Below the pieces are notes generated by a model that was not told the origin of the DNA, ran no database searches, and worked only from the letters and a program-made list of their open reading frames with translations. Made by a program: the position numbers and the translations under genes. Below are positions 6,844 to 12,531 of a DNA stretch of 12,531 nucleotides, piece after piece (position 1 is the first letter of the stretch; each line of letters begins with the position of its first letter). This stretch comes from Casp-actino8 sp945862545 (GTDB lineage: Bacteria > Actinomycetota > Acidimicrobiia > Acidimicrobiales > Ilumatobacteraceae), in the NCBI GenBank assembly GCA_945862545.1, contig CAMAYS010000056.1, forward strand, positions 1-12,531. The letters run 5' to 3'.

Positions 6844-7848
6844 TCACAGGCTGGTTGCTTCAGCAATCTTGCCCTGGAACCACATCAAACCGATTTCATG
6901 ACGTGGGCTTAGGGGGCCAGCCTCATAGACCCCACTATTGAGATTTCTCTGCACTGCCTCACAAATCAATTGATCCTCATCTAAGACAACATTTGACAAA
7001 TCGACCATACGGGCGATGCTCTCTGCAGAGGTATCGACGGAAAAATAATCATAAATGATCATTGTCCGGTCATAGCCGAGAGGAATGATTCGCTCGACAT
7101 TCATGCCATCGGCATAAATGTTTAAAGCCAGATTCGGATAGCGAAAGAGCCAAGCTCCTCCGGATGCTGACCCTTGAGTCGTGTCGCATGTGTGCAAACA
7201 GAAACTGGGCTCTGGTATTGAGACTTGGTACGTGGACATATCCAAAGCCTTTGTCAGAGATGGATGAAGCAGAGGGACGTGGTAGCCCTCAAGGTAATTG
7301 TCAACGTAGGTTTTCCAATTGCAAGAAATTTCGCGCTGTATGCGTTGGGCATAGGTGAAAGTTTCAATGGGATATTGGCTGATGCGTTCAGGTAGTCCAC
7401 CAAGAGATTCCAGTAGTGGATCGGCATTGGGGTCAAGCGAGACAAACACAAAGGGTCCCCATGCTTCGACGGAAATCTTCTTCAGTTCAAAGTCCTCGGC
7501 GCATAAAGGCTCGTCGTTGCCGAAATCCCGCGCTGACTTCAATGACCCATCCCATGCAAAGGCCCAACCGTGATAACGGCACACTAGATTTCCCAAAGTT
7601 CCGTTACCTGGCCAAGCGATAACGCCCGCACGATGAGGACACACATTATGAAATCCGATGATTTCGCCTTGCGGATTAACCGTCAGCAGAAGGTTCCATC
7701 CTGCGAGGTCGGCAGCGTAATAGTCGCCAGGTTTGGAGAGTTCTGCGGTTGTGCAGAACATGACCCATTCACGTGACCAGACATTGCGACGTTCCTGTTC
7801 GTAGCCAAAAGGATCTCGGTAGTTTTCGGCTCGCAGGGCAATCTTCAT
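6844..7848 (-). CDS. Rieske non-haem iron oxygenase, large (alpha) subunit
   Basis: Aromatic-ring-hydroxylating-type oxygenase of 334 residues, cytoplasmic. The N-terminal Rieske domain has the [2Fe-2S] ligands Cys70-x-His72 (CPHR) and Cys90-x2-His93 (CRYHGW). The C-terminal catalytic domain has NWKTYVDNYLEGYHVPLLH (178-195), with iron ligands His190 and His195 and a probable third ligand Asp292 in the DEDQLICEAVQ segment. The residue three before His190, which links the Rieske and iron centres, is Glu187 rather than the common Asp; Glu here is known from CntA-like trimethylamine-forming oxygenases. The whole pattern is closer to the choline/carnitine/betaine oxygenase side than to naphthalene dioxygenase, but the substrate is not readable. 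Its ATG overlaps the acyl-CoA dehydrogenase stop (ATGA, 7845-7848), and AAGGA lies 9 bp upstream. No reductase, ferredoxin or beta subunit is in the window. Confidence 0.9.
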   Translation of the reverse strand: MKIALRAENYRDPFGYEQERRNVWSREWVMFCTTAELSKPGDYYAADLAGWNLLLTVNPQGEIIGFHNVCPHRAGVIAWPGNGTLGNLVCRYHGWAFAWDGSLKSARDFGNDEPLCAEDFELKKISVEAWGPFVFVSLDPNADPLLESLGGLPERISQYPIETFTYAQRIQREISCNWKTYVDNYLEGYHVPLLHPSLTKALDMSTYQVSIPEPSFCLHTCDTTQGSASGGAWLFRYPNLALNIYADGMNVERIIPLGYDRTMIIYDYFSVDTSAESIARMVDLSNVVLDEDQLICEAVQRNLNSGVYEAGPLSPRHEIGLMWFQGKIAEATSL

Positions 7849-8993
7849 AAATCCATATCCTTGGCAATGATGCTTTTCATGACCTCCGTCGTACCACCGT
7901 AGATGCTCGTGACACGGGCATCAGCGTAGGCGCGAGCGATCGGGTATTCGGTCATGTATCCATAACCGCCGAAGAGTTGTAGACACTTATCGGCAACGCG
8001 TTTTTGTAGTTCAGTGCACCAGTACTTAGCCTGCGCAGCTTGAGGTGCCGTCAGTGTGCCTTCATTGAGGGCCAGGATGCATTGATCCACAAAGGCCTGA
8101 GCCACATCGACTTCAGTGCGCTGTTCGGCCAAAACAAACTTGGTGTTTTGGAACTGTGAAATTGATTTGCCAAAGGCTTTGCGTTCTTTGACATAATCAA
8201 CCGTCCAGCCGACACAGGCACGGGCCACGGCTACACCGCTGATGGCGATGGATAGGCGTTCTTGAGCGAGGTTTGAGGTCAGATAATGAAAAGCGCGCCC
8301 TTCCTCACCGATGAGATTCGCCACGGGAACGTCAACGTCGTTGAAGAAAAGTTCTGCTGTATCTTGACTGTGCATCCCGATCTTGTCGAGATTGCGACCG
8401 CGTTCAAAGCCTGCCATCGAACGTTCAACAACCATCAAAGACATACCAGCGTGTCTTTGCGATGGATCGGTTTTCGCGGCGACAATCACAAGGTCAGAAT
8501 TGATCCCGTTGGTGATGAAAGTTTTGGAGCCATTGAGAATGTAGCGGTCTCCATCGCGACGAGCAGTAGTAGCAATTCCTGCTAAGTCGCTTCCAGTTCC
8601 CGGCTCCGTCATAGCGATTGCGGTGATCAGTTCTCCGCTGGCAATCCCTGGTAACCATCGGGCCTTTTGTTCATCGTTGCAGATATCGGTGAAATAGGGA
8701 GTAGTGATGTCGTTATGTAATGTGAGCCCTTGGCCGGCTCCACCAATTCCGGCGTACGCTAATTCTTCAGCAATGACTGAGTTGAAACGAAAGTCATGAC
8801 TTCCGCCGCCACCAAATTCTTGTGGGATTGCCATACCGATAAAGCCGTTGTCTCCAGCCTTCTTATATAAGGATCGCGGAGCGATTCCCTCGGCTTCCCA
8901 TTTCAGATAATCCGGAGTGATTTCTTGGGCGACGAAGCGACGAAAACTGTCGGCAAAAGCCACATGGTCTTCGTTGTATAGGGAGCGTTTCAC
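7845..8993 (-). CDS. Acyl-CoA dehydrogenase family protein
   Basis: FAD-dependent enzyme of 382 residues that oxidises an acyl-CoA to an enoyl-CoA or acts on a similar thioester. Visible features are the N-terminal helical domain, AMTEPGTGSDLAGI (127-140) that contacts FAD, NGSKTFITNG (154-163) in the beta domain, QERLSIA and RKAFGKSISQFQ (271-282), and LFGGYGYMTEYP (340-351). IYGGTTEVMKSIIAKDM (364-380) carries the probable catalytic base Glu370 at the position used by short/medium-chain members. GTG at 8993 gives MKRSLYNEDHVAF, the usual opening of actinobacterial homologues. An in-frame ATG at 9029 or GTG/TTG further up would overlap the upstream gene. It lies 16 bp after the dehalogenase-like gene and overlaps the Rieske gene by 4 bp, so it is firmly inside this operon. 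Confidence 0.93.
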   Translation of the reverse strand: MKRSLYNEDHVAFADSFRRFVAQEITPDYLKWEAEGIAPRSLYKKAGDNGFIGMAIPQEFGGGGSHDFRFNSVIAEELAYAGIGGAGQGLTLHNDITTPYFTDICNDEQKARWLPGIASGELITAIAMTEPGTGSDLAGIATTARRDGDRYILNGSKTFITNGINSDLVIVAAKTDPSQRHAGMSLMVVERSMAGFERGRNLDKIGMHSQDTAELFFNDVDVPVANLIGEEGRAFHYLTSNLAQERLSIAISGVAVARACVGWTVDYVKERKAFGKSISQFQNTKFVLAEQRTEVDVAQAFVDQCILALNEGTLTAPQAAQAKYWCTELQKRVADKCLQLFGGYGYMTEYPIARAYADARVTSIYGGTTEVMKSIIAKDMDL

Positions 8994-8994
8994 A

Positions 8995-9000
8995 CCTCCT
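8995..9000 (-). promoter_or_regulatory. Perfect SD site unusually close to the acyl-CoA dehydrogenase start
   Basis: On the - strand AGGAGG is separated by a single T from the GTG at 8993. Homology supports this GTG, but the spacing is far shorter than the usual 5-9 bases. No better in-frame start lies within ten codons downstream. Confidence 0.5.
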
Positions 9001-9009
9001 ATTCTGCCC

Positions 9010-9768
9010 CTAAGCCCAGCCTCCCGCATAGGCGACGAACTGACCAGTCGTAAATTGGCTACTGCCATCCAGGAAAACCATGCAGAATGCAGCGAATTCG
9101 CTCATCGTGCCTAAGCGCCTCATTGGCACCTGAGCCTCAATCTTGGCTCGAACTTCTGGGTCATTGGCCCCAGAGGCAGCAAGAAAGCCTGGGAAATCCA
9201 TGAAATTGGTACCGACAGCATTGACTTGAACCCCAGTGCGGGCGATCTCATCGGCGACATTCTTGACGAGCATGGATGCACCAGCGCGCGCCGCCGAATA
9301 CAAAGGCGCTCCTGGAGTCGGGCGGGCAGCGGAGGCACTCGTGATCACGAGGACTTGGCCTGAGCCTTGAGCAATCAGGTTAGGTACCACTGCGCGCATG
9401 AAGTTATACGGTGCCTCAATACAGCCCACGAGAACTGAGCGGAGTTGTTCTAATTCTGAGTGCACAAAACGACCAGTGATGATCTCGCCTGAGAACATCA
9501 CTGCCGAGTCGATGCGTCCAAATCGTGTCATAGCCGCCTCTACGAGCTTGTCGGAGGCTGTCGGATCTGCGAGGTCACGAACACCGCTGACAACCTCCAC
9601 GAGGGTTCCTGAAGCGGTGAGTTCGTCAACGAGATCTGGCTTTGCGCCTCCTAAAACCAAGTTAAATCCGCGTCCAGCCAACTGGCGAGCCAGTTCAGGA
9701 CCTACATAGAAGTTGGCATCGGCGATAACCGCCGTTGGTCGGGAATTTTGATTTGATTTTTCGGACAT
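9010..9768 (-). CDS. Halohydrin dehalogenase-like SDR protein (HheG type)
   Basis: An SDR-fold protein of 252 residues from the ATG at 9768. It lacks the features of an NAD(P)-using SDR: the TGxxxGxG loop is replaced by IADANFYVG (15-23), the NNAG motif is gone (MFSG, 91-94), and the catalytic Lys is Arg. What remains fits halohydrin dehalogenases: Ser144-x12-Tyr157-x3-Arg161 (ITSASAARP...YSAARAGA), and [T]-x4-[FY]-x-G in the halide pocket as Ala16-x4-Tyr21-x-Gly23. The segments VGPELARQLAGRGFNLVL, GTNFMDFPGFLAAS, IEAQVPMRRLGTMSE and TGQFVAYAGGW closely resemble HheG of Ilumatobacter as I recall it. These enzymes convert halohydrins to epoxides and open epoxides with small anions, without a cofactor. 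A GTG/ATG further upstream (to 9831) would run through the promoter and is rejected. It is the first gene of the operon with the dehydrogenase and Rieske oxygenase. Confidence 0.82.
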   Translation of the reverse strand: MSEKSNQNSRPTAVIADANFYVGPELARQLAGRGFNLVLGGAKPDLVDELTASGTLVEVVSGVRDLADPTASDKLVEAAMTRFGRIDSAVMFSGEIITGRFVHSELEQLRSVLVGCIEAPYNFMRAVVPNLIAQGSGQVLVITSASAARPTPGAPLYSAARAGASMLVKNVADEIARTGVQVNAVGTNFMDFPGFLAASGANDPEVRAKIEAQVPMRRLGTMSEFAAFCMVFLDGSSQFTTGQFVAYAGGWA

Positions 9769-9774
9769 ATGACG

Positions 9775-9803
9775 AGGGTAGGTAGTGTCAGGGCTATTGT
9801 CAA
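9775..9803 (-). promoter_or_regulatory. Leaderless promoter of the dehalogenase operon
   Basis: On the - strand, a consensus -35 TTGACA (9803-9798), a 17-bp spacer and -10 TACCCT (9780-9775) are followed by six bases and the ATG at 9768. Transcription should start at the A of that ATG, giving a leaderless mRNA. No SD site is present, which agrees. Confidence 0.72.
9795..9800 (+). promoter_or_regulatory. Probable -10 box of leaderless sulfatase transcript
   Basis: TATTGT fits TANNNT and is followed by seven bases and the ATG at 9808. No SD site precedes that ATG. The -35 region (about 9772-9777) is not consensus, suggesting a weaker or activator-dependent promoter. Confidence 0.45.
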
Positions 9804-9805
9804 TA
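9795..9805. promoter_or_regulatory. 11-bp palindrome, candidate operator in the divergent control region
   Basis: TATTG-T-CAATA is a perfect inverted repeat centred on 9800. It covers the -35 box of the dehalogenase promoter and the -10 box of the sulfatase, so a bound repressor could silence both directions. It is short, and part of its symmetry comes from the promoter boxes themselves, so the operator role is only a proposal. No regulator gene is in the window. Confidence 0.4.
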
Positions 9806-9807
9806 CC

Positions 9808-12075
9808 ATGAAGGATTACGAAGGCTTCCAAGGGTCAATCGGGCGAACTTATAAAGATTCCGTTCCTGACTGGCCGCAGCGTCCACACCCCGGCGAAAGT
9901 GCACCCAATGTTATTGTGATCCTTTTTGACGACCTCGGGTTCTCTCACTTGGGCTGTTACGGATCCACCATTGATACTCCCAACATTGACCTTCTCGCTG
10001 CACAAGGTTTGCGCTACACGAACTTTCACGTGACTCCTTTGTGCTCGCCGACTCGGGCCGCGCTTTTGACTGGACGAAACCACCATGCAGTCGGAATGCG
10101 CGGGGTTTCAAACTTCAGCAGTGGTTTTCCGCACATGCGCGGACAGATTTCAAATCACGCCGCCACGATTGCTGAAGTCGTTCGAGATCAGGGATACGCA
10201 ACTTTTGCGCTCGGTAAATGGCATTTGTGTCCCATGGCTGATGCTTCGCCGGCGGGCCCTTTTGATCAGTGGCCATTGCAACGTGGGTTTGATCGTTTCT
10301 ATGGCTTCCTCGATGGCGAGACAGATCAGTTTCATCCTGATTTGGTGTACGACAATCATTGGATCGAAGCACCCGGACGCCCCGTCGATGGATATCACCT
10401 CACTGAAGATTTAGTTGATCACGCAGAGCAATTTATGCATGACTCACTCAGTGTGCGGCCAGATCGTCCGTTCTTCATGTACCTTGCCTTTGGCGCGACG
10501 CACGCACCACACCAAGCACCTGCTGCATATATGGAGAAGTATCGCGGAGCCTTTGATGAAGGTTGGGATGTGATGCGTGACCGTTGGTTTAAGCGTCAAC
10601 AAGAACTCGGTTTACTACCGGCTGGTACTGAATTAGCGCCCCGGAATCCTGGTGTTGAAGCATGGCAAGATCTTTCCGATAATCAGCAACGTCTGGCTTG
10701 TCGTCTTCAAGAAGCGTACGCAGCCTTCCTTGATCACACCGATGTACAAATCGGGAGGTTGCTCGAATCTCTGCAGCAATTAGGGGTGGAAGATAACACA
10801 ATGATTGTTCTCTTGTCGGATAATGGAGCCTCGCAAGAGGGCGGACCTTTCGGCGTTCTCCACGAAATGAAATTCTTCAATATGATGATCGAAATGCCAG
10901 ATGAGGCGATTCATCGGATTGACGAAATTGGTGGACCTCATAGTCACAGCAACTACCCATGGGGTTGGTCGCAAGTAGGCAACACACCTTTCAAGTTCTA
11001 TAAGCAAAATACGCACGAAGGTGGAATTCACGTACCGTTAATTGTCAAATGGCCAAAGGGCGTACAGGACTCGGGTGGGTTACGAGATCAGTTTCATCAC
11101 GTCAATGACATCGCTCCGACGATTTATGAGGCAATCGGAATTACTCCGCCCGATGTGTACAGGGGCTTGGAGCAAATGCCGATTTCCGGTGTGCCAATGA
11201 ACTATTCGTTTGACGAAAAAGATGCCGAGACCACGAAACTGATTCAGTATTACGAAATTCTCGGCCATCGAGGTATCTATTTCGCAGGCTGGAAAGCCGT
11301 CACGCGGCACACACCAGGTGTCTCATTTGACGACGATGTGTGGGAGTTGTATCACATTGAGCACGATCGCTCGGAGACTGTGGACTTGGCGGAATCTCAT
11401 CCGGAACGTCTACAAGAAATGATCGCCCTGTGGTGGGAGGAAGCGGAAAAGGAGGGTGTCTTGCCTCTCGATGATCGTGGGCTTGAACTGTTCTCGATGA
11501 AATTTGCTGATCGCACTCCGCATCCTGTGTCGCGTAAATATGTGTATCGCCCGCCTATGTCGCCATTGCCAACGCAGGTATCGGCTTCAGTGGGTGGACG
11601 GAGTTGGGATTTGGACGCCAAGGTACGCCGGCAAGATGGTCAGAACGGCGTGATTTATGCGACAGGTACTGAGAATTCGGGTTTCAGTTTCTTTGTGCAC
11701 AACGACCATTTACTTTTTGATTACAACGTTTTCGGCGAACACCTAGTGGTTGAGTCTCCACAGAAAATTTCGGGTGGAGAAGTGATGTTGAGTCTTAAAT
11801 TCCGCCGTACAGGCAAGGGTGGAGATGTCACAATATTTGAGAACGGTATTGAGTTAGCGAAGATGGATCTGCCCTTTGTGATGAGAATGATTTCAAGCGT
11901 CGGAAGTTCAGTCGGCTACGACCACGGGTCGCCAGTTGCAGCCGAATACAGCGAACGAGTTGACGGTTATCATTTCGAAGGTCGAATTGATTTCGTAGAG
12001 ATTAATCTGATCTCGTCTCGGCCCGGCGCAGAGACTGATGGCGCTCGTGCCCGAGCCGAAATGGGAAGACAGTAA
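9808..12075 (+). CDS. Arylsulfatase-family sulfatase, formylglycine-dependent, cytoplasmic
   Basis: Type I sulfatase that hydrolyses sulfate esters; 755 residues from the ATG at 9808. The opening MKDYEGFQGSIGRTYKDSVPDWP is typical of the long AtsA-like actinobacterial and proteobacterial group, and favours this ATG over the in-frame one at 9769. Active-site residues are visible: metal ligands Asp41 and Asp42 (FDDLG), the Cys79-S-P-T-Arg83 motif whose Cys becomes formylglycine, Lys137 and His139 (LGKWH), His232 (THAPH), and Asp338-Asn339 (SDNGASQEGG). About 200 C-terminal residues (from about 555, YVYRPPMSPLP) form the beta-rich extension of this subfamily. There is no signal peptide, so the enzyme should act inside the cell on an imported sulfate ester. 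Maturation needs a formylglycine-generating enzyme or equivalent, not seen here. It diverges from the dehalogenase operon and shares its control region. Confidence 0.93.
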   Translation: MKDYEGFQGSIGRTYKDSVPDWPQRPHPGESAPNVIVILFDDLGFSHLGCYGSTIDTPNIDLLAAQGLRYTNFHVTPLCSPTRAALLTGRNHHAVGMRGVSNFSSGFPHMRGQISNHAATIAEVVRDQGYATFALGKWHLCPMADASPAGPFDQWPLQRGFDRFYGFLDGETDQFHPDLVYDNHWIEAPGRPVDGYHLTEDLVDHAEQFMHDSLSVRPDRPFFMYLAFGATHAPHQAPAAYMEKYRGAFDEGWDVMRDRWFKRQQELGLLPAGTELAPRNPGVEAWQDLSDNQQRLACRLQEAYAAFLDHTDVQIGRLLESLQQLGVEDNTMIVLLSDNGASQEGGPFGVLHEMKFFNMMIEMPDEAIHRIDEIGGPHSHSNYPWGWSQVGNTPFKFYKQNTHEGGIHVPLIVKWPKGVQDSGGLRDQFHHVNDIAPTIYEAIGITPPDVYRGLEQMPISGVPMNYSFDEKDAETTKLIQYYEILGHRGIYFAGWKAVTRHTPGVSFDDDVWELYHIEHDRSETVDLAESHPERLQEMIALWWEEAEKEGVLPLDDRGLELFSMKFADRTPHPVSRKYVYRPPMSPLPTQVSASVGGRSWDLDAKVRRQDGQNGVIYATGTENSGFSFFVHNDHLLFDYNVFGEHLVVESPQKISGGEVMLSLKFRRTGKGGDVTIFENGIELAKMDLPFVMRMISSVGSSVGYDHGSPVAAEYSERVDGYHFEGRIDFVEINLISSRPGAETDGARARAEMGRQ

Positions 12076-12081
12076 AGACTT

Positions 12082-12531
12082 TTATTGTGTCCGCAGATTG
12101 AATCTCAGGATTTCAGTTCCGGCACTTTGCGTGACCGAATAACTATCGCCACAGGGGATAACGATTGTTGAACCAGAGTTCATGGCATGTGATCCATTTT
12201 CATTCGTGATCACTGTCGCAGAACCCTGTAAAACGAAGAGGAATGTGAGCTGTTTTTCAGCGACGAATGTGGATGGCCAGGAAGCCGCCAAATCACCTGT
12301 GATGATGCAGACGTCTGCAAGACCCTGTGTTGCTTGGTGGATTTTGGTATCAGTAATCAGCGCTTGCTCACCGAAGGGCGTCCACGTGGCCTGAGATGCT
12401 ATGTGGTGGATGAAGGACTGACCAGACCAAGTGCGCTCTGGATTGATGGCGACAGATGGTAGTTGGGTGAGGGGATCGGCATGGGTGAAGTGTTCGGCAG
12501 GGTATCCGATCTCTAAAACCTCAAGATTGTC
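12082..12531 (-). CDS. Cupin-domain protein, 5' partial (C-terminal 149 residues)
   Basis: The - strand frame is open from the right edge to a TAA at 12082-12084, so the gene begins beyond the window. The TTG at 12291 is probably an internal Leu. The visible part opens with LEVLEIGYPAEHFTHADPL and ends with a cupin-like beta barrel: FLFVLQGSATVITNENGSHAMNSG (split by a glycine turn) followed by STIVIPCGDSYSVTQ and a closing EILRFNL strand. Few of the metal-binding His/Glu of motif 1 are evident in this half, so an enzymatic role is uncertain; it may be a non-catalytic or sensing domain, or fused to another domain upstream. It converges on the sulfatase with a 6-bp gap and no visible terminator. 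Confidence 0.65.
   Translation of the reverse strand, partial: DNLEVLEIGYPAEHFTHADPLTQLPSVAINPERTWSGQSFIHHIASQATWTPFGEQALITDTKIHQATQGLADVCIITGDLAASWPSTFVAEKQLTFLFVLQGSATVITNENGSHAMNSGSTIVIPCGDSYSVTQSAGTEILRFNLRTQ

Noticed and set aside
9769..9807. Longer sulfatase start at ATG 9769
   Set aside because: The 13 extra residues are not part of the family opening, which begins at the ATG at 9808, and this stretch holds the promoter of the divergent gene. Neither start has an SD site, so this is not absolute.
9769..9831. Longer dehalogenase start reaching 9831
   Set aside because: It would code through the TTGACA/TACCCT promoter and overlap the sulfatase start. The ATG at 9768 gives an N-terminus matching the family.
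12082..12291. Short complete gene starting at TTG 12291
   Set aside because: The frame stays open to the window edge, and the upstream residues continue a coherent protein, so the gene is longer and only partly visible.

Overview
The window looks like chromosomal DNA from an actinobacterium (Actinomycetota). This is inferred from lipoprotein and transporter sequences of actinobacterial style, several genes that appear to lack a Shine-Dalgarno (SD) site and to start leaderless behind a TANNNT -10 box, and a divergent enzyme that closely resembles halohydrin dehalogenase HheG of Ilumatobacter (Acidimicrobiia) as I recall it. Base composition is mixed, not strongly GC-rich, so a freshwater or marine lineage is plausible. 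No mobile element, CRISPR array or origin was seen.

Region 1 (1-5741, + strand) is a peptide-type ABC importer operon: inner-membrane permease of the DppC/OppC type (5' end outside the window), lipoprotein substrate-binding protein, DppB/OppB-type permease, and two ATPases (OppD- and OppF-type). The last three genes overlap or nearly abut. A 15-bp stem with a GCAA tetraloop lies between the binding protein and the second permease and probably acts at the RNA level.

Region 2 (5742-6150, + strand) is housekeeping: secG and a class II tRNA-Leu(GAG) with encoded CCA, preceded by a recognisable promoter.

Region 3 (6169-9768, - strand) reads right to left: a halohydrin-dehalogenase-like SDR protein, an acyl-CoA dehydrogenase, a Rieske non-haem iron oxygenase and a ThrH-type phosphatase. 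The first three are tightly spaced (16-bp gap, then a 4-bp ATGA overlap) and form a likely catabolic operon. ThrH follows after 48 bp with its own possible promoter.

Region 4 (9769-12075, + strand) holds a long cytoplasmic arylsulfatase-family gene diverging from the dehalogenase. The two start codons are only 39 bp apart. That gap holds a near-consensus promoter for the dehalogenase operon (TTGACA, 17 bp, TACCCT, 6 bp, ATG). An 11-bp palindrome overlaps both this -35 box and the sulfatase -10 box. A partial cupin gene (12082-12531, - strand) converges on the sulfatase.

The most interesting part is Regions 3 and 4: an HheG-like epoxide/halohydrin enzyme linked to an acyl-CoA dehydrogenase, a Rieske oxygenase and a sulfatase under a shared control region. 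The natural role of halohydrin dehalogenases is largely unknown, and this context suggests one. The substrate cannot be read from the sequence.
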